The notes under the pieces: generated by a model
The model's input: the letters and a program-made list of their open reading frames with translations, nothing else
The model's database searches: none
What the model was told of the DNA's origin: nothing
Origin: Bombilactobacillus apium
Lineage (GTDB): Bacteria; Bacillota; Bacilli; Lactobacillales; Lactobacillaceae
NCBI RefSeq assembly: GCF_013385145.1
Contig: NZ_JABZEC010000001.1
Coordinates: 305,914-369,913 of the forward strand
Direction: 5' to 3'
DNA: 64,000 nt
Position numbers and translations under genes: made by a program
Part shown: positions 24,460 through 34,639 of the stretch, piece by piece
Layout of the letters: each line of letters starts with the position of its first letter
How positions within the stretch are numbered: the first letter of the stretch is position 1

Positions 24460-24897
24460 ATGTCTTTAAACCAAGAATTTGTGGTTGCTAGAAAGGTTTT
24501 TCAATTAGCAAATGCATTGCTTGCTACACGTAACGCACATCTTAAAGCTTTGAACATAACTACTGGACAGGCAGATGCTTTAAACTTTTTCTATGATTTC
24601 CCCCAGAGTTCAATTTCTGATTTAAAGAAGTTTAAACATATTCAACATCAAAGTGCCCAAATGATCACTCAGCGTTTGGTCCAAAAAGGGTATGTAAAAC
24701 TCATGTCTGATCCTACAGATCAACGTGCTAAGCTTATTTTTTTAAGTGATGCTGGCTATAAAATGTGTAGACAATTGCAAAAAAATGGCTCGTATACAGG
24801 GGAAAAAATTTTAAATAACTTTTCTTCTGCCGAGAAGGAAAAATTTATTGTTCTATTGGGCAAGGCAGTTGCTAATTTGAAAGAAGAGAGAAAATGA
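24460..24897 (+). CDS. MarR-family transcriptional regulator
   Basis: 145 residues from the ATG at 24460 (AAAGGAGTGATTTC upstream; an earlier ATG at 24430 lies within the promoter). The winged helix is seen in SISDLKKFKHIQHQSAQMITQRLVQKGYVKLMSDPTDQRAKLIFLSDAG. Its stop overlaps the start of the efflux gene, so it probably controls that gene in response to a drug-like ligand. Confidence 0.9.
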   Translation: MSLNQEFVVARKVFQLANALLATRNAHLKALNITTGQADALNFFYDFPQSSISDLKKFKHIQHQSAQMITQRLVQKGYVKLMSDPTDQRAKLIFLSDAGYKMCRQLQKNGSYTGEKILNNFSSAEKEKFIVLLGKAVANLKEERK

Positions 24898-26055
24898 AAA
24901 AAAACAATTTACACGCGTAACATTATTATTATACTTGTAGCTACTTTTTTTTACTTGTCTAGTCCAATGTTAGTCAATCCTATAATTACTGGTTTTTCTC
25001 GCAGCATAGGCAGTAGCGAACTTATAGCGGGTTTAGTTGCCGGCATTATGAACCTAACTTCATTGGTTTTGCGTCCCGTGGCGGGAAATTTAACTGATCA
25101 CCATTCTAAGTACGCACTATCTTCTTTGGGTGGGATCTTCCTAGTAATTGCAAGTATAGGTTACCTTTTTTCTGTTAATTCTTTTTTGTTGCTTCTTTTT
25201 CGTATAATTAATGGCATTGGCTATGTTTTATGTACGTCTTGTATGGCAACCTGGATGGCTAGCCTTTTACCACGAGAGAAAACAGGCTCTGGTATGGGGA
25301 TATATGGCTTAACAAACGCGTTAGGAGTTGCCATTGCCCCTGCATTAGGGATTTATCTATATCATCAAGTTAGTTACCAGGCAGTATTTATAGTAGCCGC
25401 TGTTTTTGGGGTACTTATGACAAGACTTGTTCAATTTGTTGGCGATCACGGAAAGCCAGTAAAACCAAAGCAAAATGACGCAGCTCCCAGGATGAAGATC
25501 ATTCAGCCAAAAGTCCTACCTATTGCTTTAATCTTAATGCTGTTTGCACTACCATACTTTGCAACACAAACCTATATTGTTAGTTATGTTTCAGCTCAGC
25601 ATTTGGCCGTTTCAACAGAAAGCCTTTTCCCAATTTATGCTGTAATATTACTTATTCTGCGTATTGCATTGCGGAACCTTTTTGATACAGTATCGTTTGG
25701 AAAATTTTTATATATTGGTTTGCTGTGTGCTTTGGTTGGGTTGTTGGCCTTAACGCATTTGACAAACAATTTAATTATGGTTGTGGCGGCACTTGGTTTT
25801 GCAGGCGGTTTTGGTTTAATGTTTTCTGTCTGTCAGTCAGCTGCCTTGTTAATCGTACATGATAATGAACGTGGACTGGCTAATAGTACCTTTTACGTGG
25901 GGATTGATTTAGGTATGGCTCTAGGGCCAATTGTAGGTGGAGCAATCCGTAGTTTATTTCCATTAACTTATTTTTATCCGGTAATATTGGTAACTTTACC
26001 TTTGATATGGGTAATTTATTTTGTCAATCGAAAAAGTCTTGATCATATAAATTAA
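24894..26055 (+). CDS. MFS efflux transporter, start region damaged
   Basis: From a TTG at 24955 there are 366 residues with about 11 hydrophobic segments and the MFS motif A region RPVAGNLTDHHSKY. The natural start should be the ATG at 24894, overlapping the marR stop, but that frame ends after 8 codons; one extra base in the A8 run at 24897 would restore part of the frame, yet TAG then follows in the same reading, so more than one change or a non-ATG start is needed. The first helix may therefore be missing. Likely a drug exporter. Confidence 0.7.
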
Positions 26056-26090
26056 GGCCCATTAATAACAAATGGACCCTGTTTTTAATT
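26056..26090 (+). terminator. Terminator after the MFS gene
   Basis: GGCCCATT pairs with AATGGACC with one mismatch, followed by TGTTTTTAATT. Confidence 0.6.
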
Positions 26091-26436
26091 AATGACGATT
26101 AGGGAATTCCTCTGACCACTTATAGAAATAAGATTTATCAGAAAAATCTGCCATATAAGCACCATTTAAAACGGCTTTTTGACCGAAAATTTCTAGTTTA
26201 ATGATTAGATCTTCTTCTGGTTTTGAAAAATGGATTCTACCGGCCAAAGCAATGCTCCGAATATAGTTAACTAAGTGATTAACCAAAGCAGCAGGATTTT
26301 TAGTTGAAGAGATATTTTTGATCACTTGTAAGAGGACATCCATAATATCAAGTAGTTCAGGTGAGCTATTTGCTGTACGTCTTTTCTCCAAATAATTAAA
26401 TAATTCTTGTGCGTCTTCTTTTGCTAAATCAGACAT
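26089..26436 (-). CDS. Bacteriocin immunity-like protein
   Basis: 115 residues, helical, no TM. LVNYIRSIALAGRIHFSKPEEDLIIKLEIFGQKAVLNG and YMADFSDKSYFY resemble the four-helix enterocin A/pediocin-type immunity proteins of lactic acid bacteria. No bacteriocin gene is next to it, so it may protect against bacteriocins of others. The family call is from general resemblance. Confidence 0.5.
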   Translation of the reverse strand: MSDLAKEDAQELFNYLEKRRTANSSPELLDIMDVLLQVIKNISSTKNPAALVNHLVNYIRSIALAGRIHFSKPEEDLIIKLEIFGQKAVLNGAYMADFSDKSYFYKWSEEFPNRH

Positions 26437-26506
26437 TTAATAAACCTTCTCTTTTAAAATTTGGAACTGTTTAAACTAATTGTACTCCAAATGAGATAAA
26501 TCAAGT

Positions 26507-27094
26507 CTAACCAAAGTCAATATTATCTAACATTTCTTCCGTACTAGCTTGATCTAGGCCTAAATAAGCTAGGGTCATAGCCTCACTACTATGATTCAGC
26601 AGGTGCATGACTAGCTCGATATTGTAATTCGACTGCACGTAGACCCGGTAAGCACCTGTTTTACGCATGGTATGGGTCCCTAAATAATCTAAATTAAGGA
26701 GATCCCCGACTTTGGTCATGATTTTGTAAAACTGTTTTTCGGTAATGTGCTTGTCAGGGTGCTGGATCGACGGAAAAAGCCAGGGTGAGACTAAATTTTC
26801 TTGCTGTAACCACTTTTGATAGAGCATGAGGTCACCTGTAACCGGTTTTAAGTATAAGCGGTTGGCTTTGCCAGTCTTATGATCGTGGAGAAACGTGTTT
26901 TGACGCACATTTCCTTGGTCATCAAAGACATCGGTCCGTTTGAGCCGGAGAATGTCGCTGACACGCAATAAAGTTGCTTTACCGACTTGAAAAATAGTGT
27001 AGTTGCGGCGACCAGCTTTAAAATCTTCTTGTAAGCACCGCTGGACTTGGGTTAAGACATTGGAATCTTTGATCGGTAAGACTTTTTGTTCCAT
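26507..27094 (-). CDS. Tyrosine recombinase/integrase
   Basis: 195 residues. Catalytic-domain residues are visible: Arg in VSDILRLKRTDV, Lys in DHKTGKANR, HTMRKTGAY (HxxR), His in LLNHSSEAMT and Tyr in LAYLGLD. Short, lacking a core-binding domain, as in plasmid-borne integrases of lactobacilli. ATG with GGAGGATAAATTACC. Divergent from dinJ-yafQ. Confidence 0.87.
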   Translation of the reverse strand: MEQKVLPIKDSNVLTQVQRCLQEDFKAGRRNYTIFQVGKATLLRVSDILRLKRTDVFDDQGNVRQNTFLHDHKTGKANRLYLKPVTGDLMLYQKWLQQENLVSPWLFPSIQHPDKHITEKQFYKIMTKVGDLLNLDYLGTHTMRKTGAYRVYVQSNYNIELVMHLLNHSSEAMTLAYLGLDQASTEEMLDNIDFG

Positions 27095-27120
27095 GGTAAT
27101 TTATCCTCCTAGAGTAATAT

Positions 27121-27149
27121 TTGCTAGATTGAGTGTTTTTAGTTATAAT
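27121..27149 (+). promoter_or_regulatory. dinJ-yafQ promoter
   Basis: TTGCTA (27121-27126), 17-bp spacer, TATAAT (27144-27149); a TACGATCGTA palindrome follows before the ribosome binding site and may be the operator. Confidence 0.65.
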
Positions 27150-27188
27150 AAATTATGTAATACGATCGTAAACAAAGGAGTGACGTAA

Positions 27189-27467
27189 ATGAGTAATGCC
27201 ACTATTAAGAATAAAACTGTTTCGACCCGCGTAACCCCAGAAGTTAGCGCACGGGCCAAAGAAAATCTGGCTAAACAAGGCCTAACGGTCTCGGAATATA
27301 TCCGGCTGTCACTAGTAAAAGCGGCTAATAATGAGGTTCGTTTAGTGAGTTTCTTAAATTCTACGGAAGCTTTAGCAGCCAAGCATGAAGCTGAAAATAA
27401 CAAAGTGACTGAGATCGGTTCTTTGGCTGACTTTGACGATTGGATTGATCAACTAGATGAAGATTAA
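27189..27467 (+). CDS. RelB/DinJ-family antitoxin
   Basis: 92 residues. N-terminal RHH domain (VSTRVTPEVSARAKENLAKQGLTVSEYIRLSLVKA) and an acidic C-terminal tail (FDDWIDQLDED) that would wrap the toxin. AAAGGAGTGACG precedes the ATG. Overlaps the toxin gene by 11 bases. Confidence 0.92.
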   Translation: MSNATIKNKTVSTRVTPEVSARAKENLAKQGLTVSEYIRLSLVKAANNEVRLVSFLNSTEALAAKHEAENNKVTEIGSLADFDDWIDQLDED

Positions 27468-27759
27468 GGCGACTAAAGCGTTTGAGCGGGAGTTAAAACG
27501 GCTTAATAAGAAGCATTTTCCCGTTAAAGTGTTAAAACCATGTTTGGCAGCAATCATTGACCAAGATCTTGCCATGTTAAAACGTATTAAAGACCATGCC
27601 TTAACAGGAAAATGGCAAGGTTATCGGGAATTTCATCCAGCAAGATATGGGAGTTATGGGAAGCAATATGACGGTTGGATCGTGGTTTATCAGTTAGACC
27701 ATGACGAGTTGATTTTACTGTTAGTTACCACAGGGCCACATGAAATTTTGACACAATAG
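27457..27759 (+). CDS. yafQ: YafQ-family toxin
   Basis: 100 residues, RelE/YafQ mRNA interferase. Motifs FERELKRLNKKHF, LTGKWQGYREFHP and DGWIVVYQLDHDELILLLVTTGPH are well conserved, including the His/Asp residues of the active site. Intact pair with the antitoxin upstream. Confidence 0.93.
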   Translation: MKIKATKAFERELKRLNKKHFPVKVLKPCLAAIIDQDLAMLKRIKDHALTGKWQGYREFHPARYGSYGKQYDGWIVVYQLDHDELILLLVTTGPHEILTQ

Positions 27760-27768
27760 ATGAAAATG

Positions 27769-27806
27769 AAGCCCCTGATTTCAATTAGAAACCAGGGGCT
27801 ATTTTG
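27769..27806 (+). terminator. Terminator after yafQ
   Basis: AGCCCCTG (27770-27777) pairs with CAGGGGCT (27793-27800), then ATTTTG. Confidence 0.75.
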
Positions 27807-27999
27807 ATACTTTTTTGGCTGTTTTTGCCCCTTACTTTCAAGTCTAAAATAAAGAGGCCGGTAAATCAAGTTTTGCCAGGGTCTATTACTAGATAATGGG
27901 CCCTAAAAATAATCAGCTTTGTGCATTTTAAGTGTTATAATTCAAACTTCGGCATTACTAGTGCCATACCTGGTTATTTGAATCAGCCATAGTTGGATC

Positions 28000-28611
28000 T
28001 TACGGATCAGCCCAAACGTTTATATAGATGTCGTTTAGTCGGCCCCCGTCACTCCACTGACCAATCATTTTATGATCACGACATGCATTAGCAAATTTAG
28101 TCATTCTTTTTCTAAAAAGTTTTGCATTGTTTGCCTTAATTTGGATTGTATCAATTCGAACTCTTTGATAGAGAGGGGGACACTCACAAAAGTATTCCCT
28201 GGCTCCTGGACGTCTTTTAAGGGCTCGTTTTATTCTTTTATCCATTCTAAAGCTATTTGGATTCATGTCAGGTAATCTTGCTTTTCCCGCAGCAGTCATT
28301 CGCCCTTGTTTTTCCATTCGAATACATCTGGCTTTGTTTAATTCCGACCAGATGCTACCTTGTTTTCTAGGAACAAATCGCTGAAAAGCTGGTTTACTTG
28401 GGATAATCACTTTGTAAGTACTATCTATCCACCCAAAGCACATTGCTTCTTCAACAGCGTCAATATACCAAAAATTAGTGTCCGTTTGTGGTATTCCACG
28501 TTTAACCATAACCCAGCATTCTTGGGTTTGGGTATAGTTTTCAGTTAACCACTTACGAAATTCATTTCTGCTGGTTACATTTAACAAATTTTGAGGATCT
28601 TGAATACTCAT
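28000..28611 (-). CDS. YdeI/OmpD-associated (OmdA) family protein
   Basis: 203 residues. Diagnostic stretch AVEEAMCFGWIDSTYK, FQRFVPRKQGSIWSELNKAR and a basic C-terminus match the OmdA/YdeI family, which has been linked to bacteriocin/antimicrobial-peptide protection in other bacteria. ATG with GAGGTAAATAT. Intact. Confidence 0.8.
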   Translation of the reverse strand: MSIQDPQNLLNVTSRNEFRKWLTENYTQTQECWVMVKRGIPQTDTNFWYIDAVEEAMCFGWIDSTYKVIIPSKPAFQRFVPRKQGSIWSELNKARCIRMEKQGRMTAAGKARLPDMNPNSFRMDKRIKRALKRRPGAREYFCECPPLYQRVRIDTIQIKANNAKLFRKRMTKFANACRDHKMIGQWSDGGRLNDIYINVWADP

Positions 28612-29213
28612 ATATATTTACCTCACGCTTAATTTTTTTACGCTCACAAATTTTAAGTCATTTTTCTTGAGTGATGACTTGTATGATAAGAGGGTCTATT
28701 ATTCACAAATGAATCTTAAAATGATTATCTATAATATTTAATACAGGGGCATACTGTATCTTCTTTTGTATTGTTTAGTTTTTTAAAGTTTCATAAAAAA
28801 GCAAAGAATAACGCAAAAATCTCAATAAGATCTGTAAATCAAAACATAGAAAAATTTCTTTCAAAAATTGCAACGTAAATAAGTACCAAAACTCCAGAGA
28901 TGGACCTTATTAAATTTTTAAAAAGTATGGTAATGTTTTCTATATAAAAATTATTAATCTACCAAGCTCCATAATGCTTGTGGACAATCTTAGTGCACTT
29001 AATTGTCCTTCTTATACTTATTGAGTTAGAATCATAATTTCCAACCTATATCTTTACGGGATCAACTATTGAAACGTTTGTTAAATATTTTTCTGAGAAT
29101 TAAAAATTTCTACACCGTAATTTATCAATTAATCAGTGGGACAGATAATTCTATAACAAAAATTGTAATATTAAGGTATAGCTCTTCGATTTTGATTTAA
29201 CTTATAGTGGCCA
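28612..29213. other. Intergenic, AT-rich, no gene seen
   Basis: About 600 bases between the YdeI-like gene and the SLC13-type carrier. Stops occur in all frames and I see no RNA-like hairpin with a T run. Confidence 0.6.
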
Positions 29214-30326
29214 TTATGCATACATTTTCAAGTAGAGCCACCCCCAAATGCCTAATATAAACAATCCAATCAGGTTTAATATTGTGAACACTTTTAAAAA
29301 ATACCATAATGATTGCTGACCATTGAATAATAATAATTGTTTTACTGCAAGTAAGTTTGCAAGAGAGGCCACACTTGATCCAAGTCCACCAATATTAACA
29401 CCTAGGAACAGTGCTGGTATGTAGTGTGTAAAATGAGTTAGTAAGATAGCGGCTGGAACGTTACTAATCACTTGACTAGTAGCTAAGCTGGTAACATAAA
29501 TACTCTGTGGTGTTTTCATTAATTGATTTAACCAGTGAGTAATGTATAAATTGTGACTAAGAGCACTAACAAAAAGAAAAAAGCAAACGAATGTTAATAG
29601 CAAGGCATAATCAACGTGTTGAAAGACGTGCCGGTCAATTATCAATCCGACAACAACAGTAACAATAATAACTAATAAAATTGGTACTAAATTGAAAATT
29701 CCAAGCATGATAAATCCAATCAGACCCGTTGTAATACTAATTTGGCGAGCATGAATGGTGACTGATTTCTTAGAAATCATCGCTATAGAATTTTTTGGTA
29801 TCCACAAGCTTAACACTGCCAAAAGAATTAGGCTGGCGATCATTAGTGGAATCGATAATTGGAAAAAAGTCAGTATATTAACGTGATAATATGTCACAAG
29901 AAAAAGATTCTGAGGATTTCCAATATGTGTAAAGGAACTTCCAAGATTTGCTGCTATCACAATCAAGGTTAATGGATAAGCAATTGTTCCCTTTTGATGA
30001 TGAGCCAGTGTCATAAAGGTGGGAATCAAAGTTAGAATAGCAATATCGTTAGTCAAAAACATTGATCCACAAAATGCTAATAGAATAAAAAATTGTGTCA
30101 TCTGTCGAGTATGTTGTGATTTGACTAATAGCCAATCACTTAAGGCATCTAAGATATGCATAGCTCGTAATAACTGAACACCAATCATGAGCGATAATAA
30201 CGTTCCAATCGTGTTCCAGTTAATCTCGGTAACTTGTGGTGTTCCAACCAAAAAGCTCAATCCCGCGCAAACTAATGCAATATTAAAAATTTTATCGCTG
30301 ATAATTCGTCGGAAGACAGTACCCAA
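29214..30326 (-). CDS. SLC13/ArsB-type anion transporter
   Basis: 370 residues with about 10 TM segments. Two repeated helix-turn features are seen: FLTNDIAILTLIPTFM and, in the second half, QVISNVPAAILLTHF, matching the DASS/ArsB ion-transporter superfamily. GTAIVIAANLGSSFTHIGNPQNLFL-like region supports this. Start TTG with AAAGGAGATGACC. The substrate is unknown. Confidence 0.8.
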   Translation of the reverse strand: MGTVFRRIISDKIFNIALVCAGLSFLVGTPQVTEINWNTIGTLLSLMIGVQLLRAMHILDALSDWLLVKSQHTRQMTQFFILLAFCGSMFLTNDIAILTLIPTFMTLAHHQKGTIAYPLTLIVIAANLGSSFTHIGNPQNLFLVTYYHVNILTFFQLSIPLMIASLILLAVLSLWIPKNSIAMISKKSVTIHARQISITTGLIGFIMLGIFNLVPILLVIIVTVVVGLIIDRHVFQHVDYALLLTFVCFFLFVSALSHNLYITHWLNQLMKTPQSIYVTSLATSQVISNVPAAILLTHFTHYIPALFLGVNIGGLGSSVASLANLLAVKQLLLFNGQQSLWYFLKVFTILNLIGLFILGIWGWLYLKMYA

Positions 30327-30766
30327 TTAGGTCATCTCCTTTTTCATGCCTTTTTTTAGTATCAACTTTTATAAACCCGTTTACTCGTGAATAGGAAGAA
30401 GACTTGTATGATCATTCTTGTGCCTGTGCATAAATTTCATTTACAGATTCTCCCAAGATATCGGTGTTTTTATAATCAAATAAAACCAGGTTAATTGCCC
30501 ACTGTTATTCAGAAATATGTATGCTTTTTTAGCTATTGTAGCGATAATAATTTATCGTGTTGTCCATTAACAAATCATCAATACAGATTGAAATCTTCAT
30601 TAGTGATCATACTCCTTCAAAGATAGAAAAGTTAATGTAGTCCAAAGACATGTAAAAACCGATGATTCTTTTTTTCCCTTTTATTTTTATATAGATCAAA
30701 TAGTTTGTAAGATTACTCTCTTCTAGAGTTCAACTAATGATCACGGGAAGCTATTTTTGAGTCGTT
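30327..30766. other. Intergenic with a possible degraded ORF
   Basis: On the minus strand around 30600-30420 a reading begins MKISICIDDLLMDNT and, past two stops, continues NLVLFDYKNTDILGESVNEIYAQAQE. This looks like remains of a small gene I cannot name. The rest shows nothing. Confidence 0.35.
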
Positions 30767-31597
30767 TTAGGCAAAAATGATTGCAAAACCTTTTGGACCA
30801 ACGTGAGTCATAATTGTTGGACTGGTTAATTGATTAATAATTTTTAAATCGGGACGTTGATTTCTTAAAGTCGTTTCAATGGCATCTGTATCCTGATGAC
30901 TGTCAACATATGATAATCCTACCTGTGTAATTTGAGGATCTTTAGTAATGATATCGATTACTTGATTAATTAATTTTTGCATACCATGTTTACCACGAGC
31001 TTTGTGCACCACCTTTAACTCTCCATTAGACATAGCTAACTCTAGTTTAAGATTAATTAAGGAAGAAATAAATCCAGTTGCACGATTAGCTCTACCACCT
31101 TTAACCAAATAATCAAGACTATTAACGAAACAAGTTAAGGTGATTTGTGATATATATTTTTTTAGTTGTAATATTATTTTTTCTGCTGTAGTTTGTGATT
31201 GAGCTAGCTTAGCTGCCTTTAGAACAACTAATCCTAACCCACGATCTGTTAATCCACTATCAAGTATCTTTATTGGGGTTGTTAGTTGATTTGCGGCCAT
31301 TTGGGCTGTTTTAACAGTACCACTAAGAACTGCACCAATATGAATTGAAATAATTTGGTCTCCTGGTTGGAAAAGCCATTTATAAGTTTCGATAAAATCA
31401 CCTACTGATGGTTGACTAGTTTGAGGAAATTTGCTATTTGTTTTGAGTTGCTTTGAAAACTCATTTCGATTGATATCAATTTTATCTCGATAATTTTTAC
31501 CATTTAAAGTAACCGTTAATGGAATAACCGTTATGTGATTAGTTCTAATCTCTTGATCAGTAAGTTGAGCAGTAGAGTCTGTAACAATGTGAATCAT
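30767..31597 (-). CDS. DegV-family fatty-acid-binding protein
   Basis: 276 residues from the ATG at 31597 (AGAGAGGTTG). IHIVTDSTAQLTDQ, FPQTSQPSVGDF and ISIHIGAVLSGTVKTAQ are DegV landmarks, with the lipid head-group Ser/Thr residues present. Such proteins bind a fatty acid and supply the FakA kinase. No fakA is seen nearby. Confidence 0.93.
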   Translation of the reverse strand: MIHIVTDSTAQLTDQEIRTNHITVIPLTVTLNGKNYRDKIDINRNEFSKQLKTNSKFPQTSQPSVGDFIETYKWLFQPGDQIISIHIGAVLSGTVKTAQMAANQLTTPIKILDSGLTDRGLGLVVLKAAKLAQSQTTAEKIILQLKKYISQITLTCFVNSLDYLVKGGRANRATGFISSLINLKLELAMSNGELKVVHKARGKHGMQKLINQVIDIITKDPQITQVGLSYVDSHQDTDAIETTLRNQRPDLKIINQLTSPTIMTHVGPKGFAIIFA

Positions 31598-31804
31598 AAA
31601 AATCAACCTCTCTTTATAATAACAACATAAATGAGTTCTTAGCTTTCTTCTGTACGATACTTTTCAATTCAATATAATATTACAAGGCAATCTCCAGCAT
31701 ATAAGCATTATGACGTTTTATTAATTTATATTCCTATTTTCGTCGAATTAGCACCTAGCAGACTTTTTGTAAATATAGTGTTTTTAATGATTCGGTGAGG
31801 GTCC

Positions 31805-32098
31805 GTACTCTCAAACTTTGTCTCGATACTTTCCATGGCGCTTCTTAATGATTTCCCGTTTCTCTTAAGCCATATATTTATACAACTCAATGATAATGTT
31901 AGTCATTATGGTCCGTAAGTTCAGGTTGTCAATCCGATTAATACTTGGTAAATTCAAGATATTCAACGTAGCCCTTTGGTGACAAATGACTTCCATAATC
32001 GTTGCTAAATCGGTTGAATTTCGACCTAATCGATCCAGACTCACCACGATGACTTCATCGTCATCGCGGAGATTCCGAAGTATCGCCCGCAAGTGCAA
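31805..32098 (-). pseudogene. Serine recombinase fragment
   Basis: Internal part of a resolvase: HLRAILRNLRDDDEVIVVSLDRLGRNSTDL and NLRTIMTNIIIELYKYMA, then TAA and a few residues of the next helix. Both the catalytic-Ser N-terminus and the HTH are missing. Closely resembles the resolvase near 0.6 kb in the core. Confidence 0.75.
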
Positions 32099-32135
32099 CA
32101 GTTAATCAAAAAAGTAAGCTTGAAAGTTCAACTCA

Positions 32136-33758
32136 TTATCTATTTTTCTTTTTTTCCTTTGGAATTTTTACTTTGAAATAATTTAATTTTCGTGCATGTT
32201 TAAAATACTTTGTAATTTGGCCACTATTTATACCCCATTCATAAAATAATAATGATCCTATAATAACGACAAGAAAATCCCAAGGATATTTAATGACACC
32301 AATGCCGTTAAATTCTTTACTACCAATGTAAGAAAGTAAAGAAATAAAAATTAGATAAAAAAACATCCATGAGCTACCAGATAATTGTTCTTCAATATGT
32401 TTCCATCCTTTTTTCCATTCATAATACAGGTAAATAGGTACACCTAAGAGAATAATTATAATAACTTCAATTGTAGTTGGCCACATTGCCCAATAAACAG
32501 CCAATGAGGTTAGTGCAAAGGAAAGTGGCGCAAAAAAATTAACCTTCCTATTTCTAAATGGTCTCTCCATATTAGGTGCTTTTTCTCGTAGATAAACCAC
32601 CGACACAGGACCTGTTAAATATGCAATCAACATTAAGGTTGAAATAACGGTTGCCAACATACTCCATGAACGAAAAAAAGTCACCATTAAGATACCAACA
32701 GCACCATTAACCAATACCGCATTTCTAGGTATGCCTGATTTTAAATCAATTTTCCCAATAGATTTGGGCAAATGATCATTATCAGCCATTGCAGCTAATG
32801 CTCGGCTACCAGAGGCAGAGTTTGAAACACCTGTTCCAAAAGGTGAGATAAAGGCATCAATATATAATATTAGAGATAGCCATTGCAATCCAATAATAAT
32901 TGCTAGATCAGCAAAAGGTGAATCAAAGTTAATACCTGCCCAACCAACTTTTGTAATTTTATTAGGTGAAATAGCCGTTAGATAAGCAATTTGCAACAGT
33001 ATATAAATAATTGCACTGAGGAATAACGAAATATGCACAGCTCGTTTCATATTAATTTCAGTTTTTTTTAAATCGCTATCAATATTAATAACTGTTTGAA
33101 AAGCATTCAAAGAAAAAATAATCCCAGCTGTTGTTGTAGCTTGAAAAATTGTAGCTGATCCATAAGGCATAAATTTACCTGACGTAATACCAATATTGCT
33201 TACGTGGAAACTGCTTAACATTAATGCAATAATTGTTATTAAGGGAATGATGATTTTAAAACTAGAAATTAAACCTGTAAACCGCATTAATAGTTTTACT
33301 GAAAAATAATTAACAAAAGAAAATACGGCGATAAATAAATAAACTACTAGTAAGCCTTGAAAAGTGACTTGTCCATTGGACATTAAACGATGTGTGAATG
33401 AAGCCCAATGCCACGGCCAGCTACTCATATATTGAACACAAGCTACAGCTTCAATTGGTAAGGTAACAATAAGTGATATCCAATTAGCCCAAGCAGAAAT
33501 ATGCCCTAGTAAGGAACCGTGTGAGTATTGAGCATATTTACTAATGCCACCATTTTCTGGCAACATAGCTCCTAATTCTATATAATTATTCGCAATCACT
33601 AAAGTAATAATGGTACCGATGATCCAAGAGATAATTGCAGCAGGTCCAGCAACTTGTGATGCTTGCCAAGACCCGAATAGCCATCCTGAGCCAATAATTG
33701 AACCGATTCCTAACATAACGGCATTAAACAAGCCAATTTTTCCTTTTGATTTTTTCAC
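32136..33758 (-). CDS. APC-family amino acid permease
   Basis: 540 residues and about 12-13 TM segments. The N-terminus GLFNAVMLGIGSIIGSGWLFGSW contains the G-S/A-G-I/W substrate loop, and EAVACVQYMSSW and RNAVLVNGAVG fit. Longer than many members because of two extra C-terminal helices, as in YveA/aspartate-type permeases. Gene is intact. The substrate is not determined. Confidence 0.88.
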   Translation of the reverse strand: MKKSKGKIGLFNAVMLGIGSIIGSGWLFGSWQASQVAGPAAIISWIIGTIITLVIANNYIELGAMLPENGGISKYAQYSHGSLLGHISAWANWISLIVTLPIEAVACVQYMSSWPWHWASFTHRLMSNGQVTFQGLLVVYLFIAVFSFVNYFSVKLLMRFTGLISSFKIIIPLITIIALMLSSFHVSNIGITSGKFMPYGSATIFQATTTAGIIFSLNAFQTVINIDSDLKKTEINMKRAVHISLFLSAIIYILLQIAYLTAISPNKITKVGWAGINFDSPFADLAIIIGLQWLSLILYIDAFISPFGTGVSNSASGSRALAAMADNDHLPKSIGKIDLKSGIPRNAVLVNGAVGILMVTFFRSWSMLATVISTLMLIAYLTGPVSVVYLREKAPNMERPFRNRKVNFFAPLSFALTSLAVYWAMWPTTIEVIIIILLGVPIYLYYEWKKGWKHIEEQLSGSSWMFFYLIFISLLSYIGSKEFNGIGVIKYPWDFLVVIIGSLLFYEWGINSGQITKYFKHARKLNYFKVKIPKEKKKNR

Positions 33759-33776
33759 TATGTTCTCCTTTATTTA

Positions 33777-34600
33777 CTATAGTATCCGATATAATTCTGC
33801 AGCTCGCACACTTCTTATTGAATCAGACACGACTAATGCATTAGTATCTATTTTATTAATCATAGGAATAATATTGGCCATTTGGTGTGAGGTACAAATT
33901 AAATAAATAATTGGATTCTCTTTCTTGCTATAAAAACCATGTGCTTCGATTAACGTAAGACCTTGGTGTAAGCTATTTGATAGTGCCTGTGATATTTCTT
34001 TATAATGGCTAGAAATAATTTGAATAACTCGTTTTGAACCAAACTTCGATAAATAAATATTTGTAATCTTTGCAGATATATATAACTCGAATATGGTCAG
34101 TATAGTGTTTTCAAAGCCTATAATGAATATTGAAGGTATGGCCACGGCTAAATCAAAAAATAATGTTGCATAACCAATAGGAATGCCCCAATATTTATTA
34201 AAAATTTTTCCCAAAATTGTGCTACCTGCAATAGAACCATGCGAATTCAATATGAGACTCATTGATACTCCAGTTAATATTCCACCACAAATAGTGGGAA
34301 TAATCGTTTGACTAGTTTGATAGTGTAAAAAAACGGGTAGTTTTAAGAAAATTGATAGCCATAAGACAGCCCAAAGTGATAACAAAATTGTTTTTTTATC
34401 TAAAAACTTAACGCCAATTATCAATAAAAGCGTATTTAAAACAAAATTAGTTAGATACGTGGGTACTCTTAATGTGTAAAAAGCAATGGTTGTTAATCCA
34501 GTTACACCACCTTCGCCTAACTTAGTTGGAATAAGAAAGTAATTAATTGCAATGGCATATAATAAGGATCCTATGACGATTAAAAATAATGATTTCGCAT
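33777..34600 (-). CDS. YitT-family membrane protein with a start-proximal frameshift
   Basis: DUF161 plus DUF2179 layout: membrane half (GSLLYAIAINYFLIPTKLGEGGVTGL, FDLAVAIPSIFIIGFENTILTIFELYISA) then a cytoplasmic half ending in NIIPMINKIDTNALVVSD. The frame is open upstream of the ATG at 34424, and residues before it are family-like (AKSLFLIVIGSLLY). ATG at 34600 is one base out of phase; one more A in the AAA after ATGCG would repair it. No usable in-phase start codon exists, so the gene may be silent. Confidence 0.75.
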
Positions 34601-34639
34601 TTTTTTATTGATATTAATAGCCTCCTTAAGATATCTAAG

